Positions 44,301 through 56,102 are shown, counted from the stretch's first letter. The stretch is 64,000 nt of DNA from Bradyrhizobium arachidis (GCF_015291705.1 NZ_CP030050.1:8618001-8682000); one strand, 5' to 3'. The notes: generated from the sequence alone by a model not told the origin. Program-made: numbers and translations.

Positions 44301-45722
44301 CTAGAACAGATCATAGCCAGGCGTGAGGATGCCGTCCGGGTCGTGACGACGCCTAGCATCGCGCAGCAGCGGCCATCTCGCGCCGAAATGGTCGGCCCAG
44401 TCCTGCGACGACATGGCGAGTGCGCTCACTGGATACAGAATGCCGCCTGCCTCGCGAATGCGATCGTACAGTGTGCGGTTGCGGACGACCTGCCGGTCCG
44501 CATTCGCCTTGTAGGCCGTTACAGGGATGCGGATGAGATTGAACGGGACGACGACGCGCTCGTCAGGCAATCGAAGCAAGGGTGTCCGGCATGCATCCTT
44601 GAACATCGGATAGTAAGTGATCCGTCCGAACGGGCCGAGATCATCGCTGTTCAGTTCAGCAATGACCTCGCTTGCGACCTCCAGCGCGTTGCTGCCGCGC
44701 AAGTATGTCAGCAGCCAGGGGTGCGGATTGAACCATTGGCCGTTCGACCGCAGCAGCTTCTCGAGCTTGGCGAATGCGTTGGCGTCCTCCCCGAAGCCAA
44801 GGTCCGAGACGGTCTCGCGCTTGTCGGCGAGGCCCGCGAGCAAAACCTTGTCGTCGGGAGGCGTGTTGCTGTCGTAGAAGACGCCTGCTTCGAGTTGATA
44901 GCGCCAGCCGCCGGCGCTATCAGGCACGACAGCGCCCTGCAACTGATCGAAACGTCGCTCGTCCAGAGCGCGCCGCTGATCGGCGGTCAGCGAGGCAAGA
45001 TCGGGATAGGACAGCAGATAACGCCTGACACGTTCGGGCGCACGCATCAATCGAAGCGTCGCCCGCGTGATGATCGCGCACTGCGACAGCCCGGCCCGAA
45101 CGGCGTCGAACAGCTCGGCATGCGCAGTCGGCGAGCAGGTCAGCTCCACGCCTTCGCCGGTGACGACATCGAGCTCCAGAACCTGATCGGTCTGGAGACC
45201 ATGCCGGGACGATGATCCGCCGATTCCACCGACGGCAAGCGTGCCGCCGACGGACAGGCCGAGATAGTTTGTCAACACCGGAGGTGTGAGCCCCTTGGCC
45301 AGCGTCGCATCCAGCACATCGTGCCAGGTCGCGCCGGCATCGACCACGACGCGATCGGGCTCGATCCGGTGGATCGCGGCCAGCGCTCCAAGGTCCATCA
45401 CGATGCCGTCCTCGGCCATGGCCCTGCCGTAGGTCGCGTGGCCCTGCCCGCGCGCCGCGACCTTCAGGCCCTGCTCGCGCGCCCAGCGCAGAATGTCGAC
45501 GACCTCGCCGCTGGTCGCGGGTTTGCAGATGGCCCGCGGCCGCCTCTGAACGATGTGGCCGAAATCTTGCGCGGCCGCCGCGCAGGATTCCGAATCGTCC
45601 GCGAGCAGGAACTTCGGCGGCTGCGGGTCGCGTGCGCCAGACTGTCCGGCGAGGGTGGCGGAAGCCAGCGTCGCGGTGACGCTGACGCCGGCGTGCAAGA
45701 GTGTCCGTCGATTGGGAGCCAT
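44301..45722 (-). CDS. Exported FAD-linked oxidoreductase, cytokinin-dehydrogenase-like
   Basis: A 473-residue PCMH-type flavoprotein. The N-terminus has a Tat-like signal (NRRTLLHAGVSVTATLASATL). RGQGHATYGRA places a His where cytokinin dehydrogenases bind FAD covalently. LSVGGTLAVGGIGGSSSRHG, VLELDVVTGEG, GLSQCAIITRATLRL and the C-terminal HFGARWPLLRD..DPDGILTPG follow the cytokinin-dehydrogenase pattern closely. At the catalytic-Asp position of the plant enzymes (TDYL before LTVGGT) this protein has Asn (TNYL), so the substrate or rate may differ. A LysR gene lies 133 bases upstream on the same strand. A role against plant cytokinins is inference. Confidence 0.8.
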   Translation of the reverse strand: MAPNRRTLLHAGVSVTATLASATLAGQSGARDPQPPKFLLADDSESCAAAAQDFGHIVQRRPRAICKPATSGEVVDILRWAREQGLKVAARGQGHATYGRAMAEDGIVMDLGALAAIHRIEPDRVVVDAGATWHDVLDATLAKGLTPPVLTNYLGLSVGGTLAVGGIGGSSSRHGLQTDQVLELDVVTGEGVELTCSPTAHAELFDAVRAGLSQCAIITRATLRLMRAPERVRRYLLSYPDLASLTADQRRALDERRFDQLQGAVVPDSAGGWRYQLEAGVFYDSNTPPDDKVLLAGLADKRETVSDLGFGEDANAFAKLEKLLRSNGQWFNPHPWLLTYLRGSNALEVASEVIAELNSDDLGPFGRITYYPMFKDACRTPLLRLPDERVVVPFNLIRIPVTAYKANADRQVVRNRTLYDRIREAGGILYPVSALAMSSQDWADHFGARWPLLRDARRRHDPDGILTPGYDLF

Positions 45723-45855
45723 GGAGCAGTCCTTTGCGCCTCGCCGGGCGGATATGCGCCCCGCTTCAAGCTGCGATCGACGGCACGTCAGGACAACCGG
45801 CGCCTCGCGGGATAGACATTCCCGCCAAATGGTAGAATGCGTTCCCGGACGCGGC

Positions 45856-46743
45856 TCAAAGCCGCTCGTGCTTCAGCCTCTCCACCAGCAGATCGACGAA
45901 GAGATGCGTCTTGGCCGGCGGTATCGCGCTCGGAGGGAACACGGCGCGCACGGGCGTTCGCGCGGCCTCGAACGCCTCCAGCACGATTTCGAGCGCGCCC
46001 TGATCGACGAGATCGCGGATCTGCCAGAACGGGCCATATCCGACACCGAGGCCATGACGGGCGGCCGCATGCGCAGCCGTCATATTGTCGGTGTGAAAGC
46101 GGCCGTTCACCTGCACGATCGCCGCGCTGCCGTCGATCTGAAACCGCCATGCATCCGCTTCGCCGCGATTGATCTTGCGCAGGATGCATTGATGCCTGGC
46201 GAGATCGTTCGGATGATGCGGGCGGCCATGGCGCGCAAAATAATCGGGCGCGCCGTAGACGACCGTGCGCAGCTCGCCCAGCCGCCGGGTCTTCAGCGAG
46301 GAGTCCGGCAATTCCCTGATCCGCACGGCGAGATCAAAGCCATCGCCGACGACATCGACAGGCCGGTCGGACATGTTGACGTCGACTTCGATCTGCGGGA
46401 AGCGCGCCATGAACTCGGCGATCACGGGCACCACATGGGTCGATCCGAACAGGACCGGTGCTGCGACCTTGAGCAGTCCCGACGGCTCGACGCGCCGGTT
46501 CGCGGCTTCGAGCCGCGCTTCGGTGATTTCCGCAAAGGCCGGCTTGACGCGGCGATAGAACGCCAGACCCGCTTCGGTCGCCACCGATTGCCGCGTGGTT
46601 CGCCGAACCAGTTCCACACCGACACTGCGTTCCAGCGCGGCGAGTACGCGGTTCACCGATTGCAACGACCGACCCAATTGCCGCGCGGCGGCCGTCTGGC
46701 TTCCCGCCTCGATGACCGCCAGGAAGACCTCGATCTCCTCCAT
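45856..46743 (-). CDS. LysR-family transcriptional regulator
   Basis: A 295-residue LysR regulator. Residues 1-60 are the winged helix-turn-helix (FLAVIEAGSQTAAARQLGRSLQSVNRVLAALE), and the rest is the periplasmic-binding-like effector domain (PSGLLKVAAPVLFGS, FDLAVRIRELPDSSL). The start is ATG 46743 (MEEIEVF); 27 upstream codons are open but look non-coding. It lies just upstream of the exported FAD oxidoreductase on the same strand and may control it. Its usual binding site was not identified. The ligand is unknown. Confidence 0.92.
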   Translation of the reverse strand: MEEIEVFLAVIEAGSQTAAARQLGRSLQSVNRVLAALERSVGVELVRRTTRQSVATEAGLAFYRRVKPAFAEITEARLEAANRRVEPSGLLKVAAPVLFGSTHVVPVIAEFMARFPQIEVDVNMSDRPVDVVGDGFDLAVRIRELPDSSLKTRRLGELRTVVYGAPDYFARHGRPHHPNDLARHQCILRKINRGEADAWRFQIDGSAAIVQVNGRFHTDNMTAAHAAARHGLGVGYGPFWQIRDLVDQGALEIVLEAFEAARTPVRAVFPPSAIPPAKTHLFVDLLVERLKHERL

Positions 46744-46866
46744 CGAATGCGCTCCTCTCTCGAACTCTCGGGAATGTATGTTCGCGGCGGCGCGTTTGCC
46801 GCCTGATCCGGGAGAGCAGATCAAGGGCCGGGCGGCGTCAGGGTTCCGGCAGGAGCCCCTTGCTCG

Positions 46867-48726
<1,860 letters not shown>

Positions 48727-48812
48727 CCTGTATTATTGTGCAAAGTCTGGCAGCACGGGCGGGGATGTCAATCGGGAACCGGGAACAGCAGCACGGCGCG
48801 CTGTCTCCAGTT

Positions 48813-48913
48813 GCCATTCCGGGGCGATGCGAAGCATCGAACCCGGAATCTCGAGATTCTCAGGTGCGCAATTGCGCACCGGAGTTCGGCTCTGCGAGCC
48901 GCCCCGGAATGAC
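48813..48913. repeat. Palindromic repeat family E, copy 2
   Basis: GCCATTCCGGGGCGATGCGA with CCCGGAATCTCGAGATTCTC inside, then GTGCGCAATTGCGCAC hairpin and CCCCGGAATGAC. It is longer than the copy at 25458 because of the extra hairpin. It lies between the carboxylase stop and the sigma-54 activator start. Confidence 0.8.
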
Positions 48914-48939
48914 CCCGCATTGCAATTGCTGCACCGCGC

Positions 48940-51900
48940 TCACCACGTGTCGATGCAGGGCCGCTTCTTCTCCGTCCTCGCCGGCGGCTTCGGCACGGAG
49001 CGTAAGCCGGCCATGATCCAGCGCCGCGTCTCCGCGGGGTCGATGACGTTGTCGATCTCGAACACCGAGGCGATCGAGACCGCCTTGCCGTTGGCATAGA
49101 GCTCGGCGACCTTGTTCCGATAATAGGTCTCGCGCTCCTCGGGGTCGGCGATCGCCTCCATCTCCTTTCGGAAGCCGAGGCGGACATAGCCTTCGAGGCC
49201 CATGCCGCCGAACTCGCCGGTCGGCCAAGCCGCGGTGAAGAAGGAGGCGTGGAAGCCGCCGCCGATCATCGACTGCGCCCCTAAGCCATAGCCCTTGCGC
49301 AGAACGATGCCGAACAAGGGCACGGTGAGGCTCGCGCCGGTCACGAACATGCGCGAGACGTGACGGACGATCGCGGTCTTCTCGGCCTTGGGCCCGACCA
49401 TGAATCCGGGCGTGTCGCAGAGCGACACGATCGGCAGGTCGAAGGCATCGCAGAGCTGGAGGAAGCGGGCGGCCTTGTCGCCGGCATCGGCATCGATGGC
49501 GCCACCGAGATGGCGCGGATTGTTGGCGATCAGGCCGAACGGCTTGCCTTCGATGCGGATCAGGGCGGTGATCATGCCGACGCCGTAGTCGCGGCGCAGC
49601 TCCAGCACGGAATCTTTGTCGGCGACGAGATCGATCACGTTGCGGATGTCGTAGACGCGCAGGCGGTTCTCAGGAATCGCGCGACGGAGCAGGCGCTGGT
49701 CGGCGGCTTCCCAGTCCTGCACCGCACCCTGGAAATAGGACAGATACTTTTGCGCAACCCGCGTCGCCTCCTCCTCGTCCTCGACCAGGATGTCGATGAC
49801 GCCGTTCGGCGACTGGAATGAAACCGGGCCGACCTCGGCCGGGTGATAGACACCGAGCCCGCCGCCCTCGATCATCGCCGGGCCGCCCATGCCAATTGAC
49901 GCATTCTTGGTAGCGATGATGACATCGCAGCAGCCGAGCATCGCCGCGTTGCCGGCGAAGCAATAGCCGGAGACGACGCCGATGACGGGCACAAGGCCGG
50001 AGAGCCTTGCAAACTGCACGAAGGACGGGCCGTCGAGGCCGGTCATGCCGAGCCGGTCGGTGTCGCCGGGCCGACCACCGCCGCCTTCCGCGTAAAACAC
50101 CAGCGGCACGCGCCAGTCTTCCGCCAGCGTCAGCATGCGGTCGATCTTCTTGTGGTTCATGTGGCCCTGCGTGCCCGCAAGCACGGTGTAGTCATAGGCC
50201 ACGACGATACAGCGCGCACCGTCGGGTCCGAACTTCTCGGCATTCACCGTGGCAACGCCCATCACGAGGCCGTCCGCCGGCGTGTTCTTGATGAGATCGT
50301 CGAGCTTGCGACGGCGGCGCTGGGCGGCGATCGCAAGGCTGCCATATTCCATGAACGAGCCTTCGTCCACGAGCTGGGCAACATTCTCGCGCGCGGTGCG
50401 CTGGTTGGTGTTGCGGCGGCGCTCGACCGAGGCCGGGCGGTTGGCATCGAGCGTGTTGGCCTGGCGCGCGATCAGCTCGGCGAGGTCAGGACGGATGTGG
50501 TCGAGATCGATGTCGGCTTCCGCCGCCGTGCTGTCAGCCGCGACGTCGAGCGGCTCCAGATACATGATCGGTTCGCCATGCATCAGCGTGACGCCGTCGC
50601 CGGCGACGAGTTTTGTCACCCGACCGCCCTGTTCGGCCATGACCAGATGCTCCATCTTCATGGACTCGATCACGGCGAGCTGCTGACCGGGCCGCACGAT
50701 CTCGCCTTCTTTCACCTGGACGGTGACGATGGTGCCCTGCAAGGGCGCTGCGACCATCACCGCGCCTTCGGGCACGACTTGCGCGATATGCGCTTCCACG
50801 CCGTGATCGCCGCGCTCCGTCGCCGCGAAGTAGAGCGGCTTGGCCGCCCCGTCCGCTGCCTCGACCAGCTTCGCAACGTTGCGATCGATGAAGTCGGTCG
50901 CGATGCGGTTGGTCCTGAAATCGGGATGCGCCAGCACCGCCTGGAGGAAGGCGATGTTGGTGACGACGCCGTCGATCCGGAACTCGCGCAGGGTGCGCGA
51001 GGCTTTGGCCACCACGTCATGCCAAGCCTCGCCCGGCGTATGCACGATGACTTTTGCAAGCAGCGAGTCGAAGGCAGCGCTGGTCTTGTAGCCGGCATAG
51101 CCAAAGCTATCGACGCGCACACCGGGCCCAGACGGCGGCTCGAACACCGCGAGCACGCCGCCGGTCGGATGCGTCGCGCCGGTCTCGTCCAGCGTCTCCA
51201 TGTTGACGCGCAGCTGCATCGCATAGCCGCGCGGCTTCGGGATCGCGCCCTGCGCAAGGCCGAGCGAGGCGAGCGTGCTGCCCGCCGCGACCGCGAGCTG
51301 GGACCGGACGAGATCGAGGCCGAGCACCTCTTCCGTCACGGTGTGCTCGACCTGGAGACGTGGATTGGCTTCGATGAAGGCAAAGCTGTCCTCGGCCGTG
51401 CCGTCGACCAGGAACTCGAACGTGCCGAGATTGTCATACGAGGCCGCAGCCGCAAGCTGCTTCGCCGCCTCGATGATGCGGCCGCGCAAGCCGTCGCTCA
51501 GCGAGGGGCTCGGCGCCACCTCGATCAGCTTCTGGTGCCGGCGCTGGATGGTGCATTCGCGCTCCCAGAGATGGGAGATCGCGCCGTGACGGTCACCGAT
51601 GATCTGCACCTCGATATGGCGCGCCTGACGGATCAGCCGCTCCGCATAGACACCGTCGAAGCCGAACGCCGCCTTGGCCTCGGACTGGCAACGCGCATAG
51701 GCTTCCGCGAGATCAGCAGCCTTCTCCACCACGCGCATGCCGCGACCACCGCCGCCGGCCATCGCCTTGATCACGATCGCCGCGCCCTTGCCGAGCAATT
51801 CGAAGAATGCCGTGATCTCCTCCAGCGACGACGGGCCGCTGGTGCCTGCGATGATCGGCACGCCGCAGCGTTTTGCCAGTTGCCGGGCCGCGACCTTGTC

Positions 51901-52242
51901 GCCGAAAAGCTCCAGCGCCGCCGGCTTGGGTCCGACAAAGGCAATGCCTGCGTCAGCGCAGGCCTTGGCGAACGCCGCGTTCTCGCTGAGGAAGCCGTAG
52001 CCGGGATGAACAGCATCGCAGCCGGCGCTCTTCGCCGCCTTCACCACGGCTTCGATGTCGAGATAGGCTCGCGCGCCGCGGCCGGGAATTTCGACCGCCT
52101 CGTCGGCGAGGCGCACATGCAGCGACAGCGCATCGTCTGCGGGGTGGATCGCAACCGTTGCGATGCCGGCATCGGCCGCGGCACGCGCAATGCGGATGGC
52201 GATCTCGCCGCGGTTGGCGATCAGGAGTTTCTTGAACGACAT
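48940..52242 (-). CDS. Single-chain biotin-dependent acyl-CoA carboxylase
   Basis: A 1100-residue enzyme carrying all carboxylase parts. Residues 1-455 are biotin carboxylase (ANRGEIAIRIARAAADAG, GGGGRGMR for ATP, EANPRLQVEHTVTEE). A short linker follows, then the biotinyl domain with Lys529 in VIESMKMEHL, and residues about 600-1100 are carboxyltransferase (GARCIVVAYDYTVLAGTQGH, ALIRIEGKPFGLIANNPRHLGGAIDADAGDKAARF). The order BC-BCCP-CT on one chain resembles the long-chain acyl-CoA carboxylase type known from mycobacteria. Which acyl-CoA it carboxylates cannot be read. The AcoR-like activator is 213 bases downstream on the same strand. Confidence 0.93.
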   Translation of the reverse strand: MSFKKLLIANRGEIAIRIARAAADAGIATVAIHPADDALSLHVRLADEAVEIPGRGARAYLDIEAVVKAAKSAGCDAVHPGYGFLSENAAFAKACADAGIAFVGPKPAALELFGDKVAARQLAKRCGVPIIAGTSGPSSLEEITAFFELLGKGAAIVIKAMAGGGGRGMRVVEKAADLAEAYARCQSEAKAAFGFDGVYAERLIRQARHIEVQIIGDRHGAISHLWERECTIQRRHQKLIEVAPSPSLSDGLRGRIIEAAKQLAAAASYDNLGTFEFLVDGTAEDSFAFIEANPRLQVEHTVTEEVLGLDLVRSQLAVAAGSTLASLGLAQGAIPKPRGYAMQLRVNMETLDETGATHPTGGVLAVFEPPSGPGVRVDSFGYAGYKTSAAFDSLLAKVIVHTPGEAWHDVVAKASRTLREFRIDGVVTNIAFLQAVLAHPDFRTNRIATDFIDRNVAKLVEAADGAAKPLYFAATERGDHGVEAHIAQVVPEGAVMVAAPLQGTIVTVQVKEGEIVRPGQQLAVIESMKMEHLVMAEQGGRVTKLVAGDGVTLMHGEPIMYLEPLDVAADSTAAEADIDLDHIRPDLAELIARQANTLDANRPASVERRRNTNQRTARENVAQLVDEGSFMEYGSLAIAAQRRRRKLDDLIKNTPADGLVMGVATVNAEKFGPDGARCIVVAYDYTVLAGTQGHMNHKKIDRMLTLAEDWRVPLVFYAEGGGGRPGDTDRLGMTGLDGPSFVQFARLSGLVPVIGVVSGYCFAGNAAMLGCCDVIIATKNASIGMGGPAMIEGGGLGVYHPAEVGPVSFQSPNGVIDILVEDEEEATRVAQKYLSYFQGAVQDWEAADQRLLRRAIPENRLRVYDIRNVIDLVADKDSVLELRRDYGVGMITALIRIEGKPFGLIANNPRHLGGAIDADAGDKAARFLQLCDAFDLPIVSLCDTPGFMVGPKAEKTAIVRHVSRMFVTGASLTVPLFGIVLRKGYGLGAQSMIGGGFHASFFTAAWPTGEFGGMGLEGYVRLGFRKEMEAIADPEERETYYRNKVAELYANGKAVSIASVFEIDNVIDPAETRRWIMAGLRSVPKPPARTEKKRPCIDTW

Positions 52243-52432
52243 GCGGCGTCTCCATGCCCGCGCGGGCTGCGGGTCGGCAGGTTCGATGATCCTGCTTCTT
52301 CACTTTAGCCGCAGCCGTCAAGGGCGGGAAAGCCGGTCGCGATGACCGGTCCCGCGGGCCGGAATATCAATGGCCCGCATGCGCCGCGACGCGGCGAATT
52401 ATCCGCGCGGCGGCAGAGCTATTGGCGCTGTA

Positions 52433-54115
52433 TCAAGCCGCGCGTACGCCCGCCACGAAGGTGCTGACCTCGTTCTCCAGCGATTGCAGCTTTTGGGTCA
52501 GCCGGCCGCTCGATTGCAGCACGAGGCCCGCGGCCTGGCCGGTCTCCGCCGTCGCATCGGTGACGCCGGAGATGTTTTGCGAGACCTGGTCGGTGCCGGA
52601 GGCCGCCTCCTGCACGCTGTGGGCAATTGCTTGCGTCGCGGCGCCCTGCTCCTCGACCGCGGCTGCGATCGAGGAGGAGATCTCGTTGACCTCCATGATG
52701 GTCTTGCGGATACTGTCGATGTTACCGACGACCTGATTGGTCTCGGCTTGGATTGCGGTGATCTGCGCGCCGATCTCGTCGGTCGCCTTCGCGGTCTGGC
52801 TCGCCAGCGACTTCACTTCGCTCGCGACCACGGCAAATCCCTTGCCAGCCTCGCCTGCGCGCGCGGCCTCGATGGTGGCGTTGAGCGCGAGCAGATTGGT
52901 CTGCGAGGCGATCTGGTTGATGAGGTCGATGACCTCGCCGATCTTGTGCGCGGCGGCGGCGAGCCCCTGCACGGTGTCGTTGGTGCGCTGGCCGTCGGCG
53001 GCGGCCTTGTCGGCGACGCTCGCCGCCTGGGCGACGCGCTGGCTGATCTCGGTGATCGAGGACGACAGCTGGCCGGCGGCGGAGGCCACCGTCTGCACGT
53101 TGCTGGAGGCCTGCTGGCAGGCGGTGGCGACGAAGCTCGCGCGATCGGTGGCTTTGTTCGCGGTTTCCGACATGCCTTGCGCGGCCTGCTGCATCGCGCG
53201 CGCCTCGTTGAAGACATCGCGGACCACGGCCTGCACGCTCGCCTCGAACTTGCCGGCGAGATCGGCCATGGTCTTGCGCTTCTCGTCGTCGGCCCGTTGC
53301 TTCGCTTCCTGCTGCTCGGTATGCATCCGGCCCACCGCCGACGCATTGTCCTTGAACACGGCAAGCGCCTTGGCGAGCCCGCCGACCTCGTCGCGGCGCT
53401 CGGTGTAGGGCACATCGAACGCGCTGTCGCCGGCCGCGAGACGCTCGGTCAGCGCGGTGATCTTTGCCAGCGGCTTGGTGACGCTGCGGCCGATCACGAA
53501 GGAGGCGCCCAGCACGAGCACGAGCACCGCAAGGCACACCAGCGCGAAGGTCATCGCGTCCTGGCGGAACACGGCGTCGACGTCGTCGAGATAGATGCCG
53601 GTGCCAATGATCCAGCCCCAGGGCGCAAAGCCCTTCACATAAGAGATTTTTCCGACCGGCTGGTCGAAGCCGGGCTTGGGCCAGAGATAGCCATAGAAGC
53701 CGGCGCCCTGTTTCTTGACAACATCAACGAAGCCGACGAACAGCGCGTTGCCGGCGGGGTCCTTCATTGCGGAGAGATCCTTGCCGTCGAGCTCGGGCTT
53801 GATCGGGTGCATGACCATCCTGGGGGTCATGTCGTTGATCCAGAAATACTCGACCTTGTCGTAGCGCAGGCTCTTGATCTCGGCCATTGCGCCGGCCTGA
53901 GCCTGCTCGCGCGAGAGCTTTCCGTCGCTCTCGAGCTTCTGGTAATGCGCGAGGATCCCGTAGCCGACATCCACCATGTGCTGCGTCTTGGCCTGGCGGT
54001 CGGCGATCATCTGGCTGCGCAGGGTCGACAGCGCGATCGGCGCCAGCGCGATCATGCCGAGGAGGCTGATGCCGACAATCAGGACCAGCTTGAAACTGAT
54101 GCGGGAGAAAATCAT
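52433..54115 (-). CDS. Methyl-accepting chemotaxis protein with single Cache sensor
   Basis: A 560-residue chemoreceptor. Membrane helix 1 (about 10-32) and helix 2 (about 190-210) flank a periplasmic single Cache domain of about 155 residues ([47 protein letters not shown]). HAMP follows, then the signalling hairpin with the tip [38 protein letters not shown]. The sCache_2 type often binds small carboxylic acids such as propionate or pyruvate; that is family knowledge and not shown here. It stands alone. Confidence 0.95.
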   Translation of the reverse strand: MIFSRISFKLVLIVGISLLGMIALAPIALSTLRSQMIADRQAKTQHMVDVGYGILAHYQKLESDGKLSREQAQAGAMAEIKSLRYDKVEYFWINDMTPRMVMHPIKPELDGKDLSAMKDPAGNALFVGFVDVVKKQGAGFYGYLWPKPGFDQPVGKISYVKGFAPWGWIIGTGIYLDDVDAVFRQDAMTFALVCLAVLVLVLGASFVIGRSVTKPLAKITALTERLAAGDSAFDVPYTERRDEVGGLAKALAVFKDNASAVGRMHTEQQEAKQRADDEKRKTMADLAGKFEASVQAVVRDVFNEARAMQQAAQGMSETANKATDRASFVATACQQASSNVQTVASAAGQLSSSITEISQRVAQAASVADKAAADGQRTNDTVQGLAAAAHKIGEVIDLINQIASQTNLLALNATIEAARAGEAGKGFAVVASEVKSLASQTAKATDEIGAQITAIQAETNQVVGNIDSIRKTIMEVNEISSSIAAAVEEQGAATQAIAHSVQEAASGTDQVSQNISGVTDATAETGQAAGLVLQSSGRLTQKLQSLENEVSTFVAGVRAA

Positions 54116-54346
54116 CGGTGCTCGCGTGAATGAAAGGGCTGATATGCCATTTTATCCTGCCTCCCTTAGCAAAGCTTTAAGCATTCCGGCTCCCGTCGGC
54201 GGCATCCGAGATGCAAGCTCTTCCAATCTAGAACATTTCGATATCGCCCCTCCACGCGTTGACTTGCAGACCGCCCTGACCGAACCATCGCCACAGATCG
54301 TCAGCGCGTATTACGGCATGCGTGCATGCCAAGGGCCGGAGGCTCA

Positions 54347-54847
54347 ATGCATCAATCGACATATCGCAGGTCGCTCGACCTTCCCGCGCTGTGCGCGGCG
54401 GAGCGGCTCTTCATCTGGGGATTTCGGGCAAAAGCGCGCAGCGGCAGCGCCGTTCCGACCGCGGCCGACATCCAGCAAGTGTACGACCATTTCCGCGTCG
54501 GCGATGCCGTGCCCTCTCTGGAGGCCATCATCGAGATCTTTGCCTGCACCGCGCATACGGCGATCGAGGTGCACTGCCCCACTTGTCCGCGCATGAGCGA
54601 AAGCGAGCACGGAATTCTGCACGCCATCGCCGCCGTGCAGCAGGAACGCATCGACGTCGCGCGCGAGCAGTTCGAATCCTGGCTGCCGCCGGTGGGGGCG
54701 GATTGGGCGCTCGCGCCCGTACGGGGGCTTGCGACGATCTTCCACATGGCCGGTCTGATCCTGCCCGATCGACATGTCCAATCCTTCGACCATGATCGGA
54801 CGATGGCGATGAAGACCTGGCTGGTCGGAAGCCCCACGCTACATTGA
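54347..54847 (+). CDS. Unknown helical protein, first of two tandem paralogues
   Basis: A 166-residue helical, cytosolic-looking protein with a Cys pair in HCPTCPRMSESE. The motif is followed by a helix (ILHAIAAVQQERIDVAREQF) and a segment WLPPVGADWALAPVRGLA. It lines up with the next gene product over most of its length. GGAGG lies five bases before ATG 54347, fixing the start. The stop is followed by the second gene within 12 bases. No family is recognised and no transmembrane segment is seen. Confidence 0.7.
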   Translation: MHQSTYRRSLDLPALCAAERLFIWGFRAKARSGSAVPTAADIQQVYDHFRVGDAVPSLEAIIEIFACTAHTAIEVHCPTCPRMSESEHGILHAIAAVQQERIDVAREQFESWLPPVGADWALAPVRGLATIFHMAGLILPDRHVQSFDHDRTMAMKTWLVGSPTLH

Positions 54848-54858
54848 CGAGATCGTTC

Positions 54859-55332
54859 ATGATGCAGGATGCGTGCGGCACCGTGCCGATCCCAGAGGCC
54901 GGCCAGTCGCCGCGCTGTCCGCTTCAGGCTGTGCTTTCGACATCGCGAAACGTCGAAAGCTACGATCAGTTTTCCCGCGTCGCGTTGTCGCTGTTCCGCT
55001 TCATCGGCGCGGCCTATGCGACCGGCGCGTCCGATTGCTGGGAGGCGGCCTATCGCTATGCCGACGAGGCGCCTGACATCGCCGACAGTCCGCTGCTGGT
55101 GGCGCGGGCGGCCGCGCTGGTCAGGATCCTGCGCAGCGGCCGGCCCTGCGAATTGTGCTTCATGCCGCCGTCGTGCCGGCGCCTCTCGCAAGACGAGGCG
55201 GAGTTGATGCGGCTGCTGGCGGTTGCGCGAGGCAAGCAGCCTGGCGAGCTCGAGATCATCATGTGCCAGTTCGTGCCATCAGGGACAGAGGCCGCCGCAA
55301 CGCGCGCGGTCAATGCGCTCGCCCTGTGCTGA
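54859..55332 (+). CDS. Unknown helical protein, second of two tandem paralogues
   Basis: A 157-residue helical protein. The middle has CELCFMPPSCRRLSQDEAELM, which aligns with the HCPTCPRMSESE segment of the preceding protein. The segment FVPSGTEAAATRAVNALA aligns with WLPPVGADWALAPVRGLA. Starts at ATG 54859 or an overlapping TTG at 54844 are both possible. The pair is likely a divergent duplication. The role is unknown. The convergent TetR gene ends 143 bases further on. Confidence 0.7.
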   Translation: MMQDACGTVPIPEAGQSPRCPLQAVLSTSRNVESYDQFSRVALSLFRFIGAAYATGASDCWEAAYRYADEAPDIADSPLLVARAAALVRILRSGRPCELCFMPPSCRRLSQDEAELMRLLAVARGKQPGELEIIMCQFVPSGTEAAATRAVNALALC

Positions 55333-55475
55333 TGCTTTGACGGGTTCTATTCGCCAGCAGAGCCATCTTGCGCTATCAACATCGCCATGGAGACGCAGAG
55401 CTCGATGCCCTCCATGAAACCTCCAGACGATCCCAGCGCGACTACCGCTGGGGTCGTCGCTCTCGTGTTTATCGC

Positions 55476-56075
55476 CTAGCCGCTCTTCTTGCCGAGCACG
55501 AGATCGATCGTGTGGACGGCAATCTTGCGCAGCTGCGGCTCGTCATCGAAGGCGCGTTCGAGCACGGCAAGGCCCCGCGTTACCGTGACGATGTGCAGCG
55601 CTGCGGCCGCGGGGTTGCCGCTGAATTCGCCCCGCTCCGCCCCCGCCGCCAACGTGTCCTGCACCAGAGCGGTGATACGCGACACGAGGCTCGCAAAGAC
55701 CTGACGCGCATCTTCATCCAGTCCTTCGCCCTCGGCCGCGCCGAGCTCCATCAAGCCGCGCGTGGTCGGACATCCGCGTGGCGGCGAACCCGAGCGGAAG
55801 TTGGTGATGGTCAGGTCGAAGAACGCGGTGAGGCGCTTTCTTAGAGTACCGGTGCCGAGCGACTTTTGCAGGGCGAGGAGGTAATCGCCCGCGTAACGTT
55901 CATATGCCTGCAGGAACAGCGCTTCCTTGCTGCCGAAAGCATTGTAGAGGCTGCCGCGCTGAACGCCGGCATCGCGCGCGATGTCCGACAGCGAGGTGCC
56001 GCGCACGCCCTTGCGCCAGAACTGGTCGAACGCGATGCGCAGGACGTCGTCGTGATCGAATTCGCGTGGCCTCAA
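55476..56075 (-). CDS. TetR/AcrR-family transcriptional regulator
   Basis: A 199-residue TetR repressor. The N-terminal helix-turn-helix is FDQFWRKGVRGTSLSDIARDAGVQRGSLYNAFGSKEALFLQAY. The C-terminal domain (55-199) is a typical ligand-binding helical bundle with CPTTRGLMELG. It is divergent from the tautomerase-family gene, and the gap holds an inverted repeat (56103-56146) that could be its operator. The ligand is unknown. ATG 56075 gives the usual N-terminus (MRPREFDHDDVL). Confidence 0.92.
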   Translation of the reverse strand: MRPREFDHDDVLRIAFDQFWRKGVRGTSLSDIARDAGVQRGSLYNAFGSKEALFLQAYERYAGDYLLALQKSLGTGTLRKRLTAFFDLTITNFRSGSPPRGCPTTRGLMELGAAEGEGLDEDARQVFASLVSRITALVQDTLAAGAERGEFSGNPAAAALHIVTVTRGLAVLERAFDDEPQLRKIAVHTIDLVLGKKSG

Positions 56076-56102
56076 ATCCTGCTCCTCTTGCCCGCAATAG
56101 TA

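Noticed and set aside
50152..52308. Long open frame antisense to the acyl-CoA carboxylase
   Set aside because: Shadow of a conserved gene; no domains and biased composition.
52243..52432. Sigma-54 promoter (-24/-12) upstream of the carboxylase gene
   Set aside because: I looked for the GG-N10-GC pattern on the reverse strand because of the neighbouring activator and found no good match.
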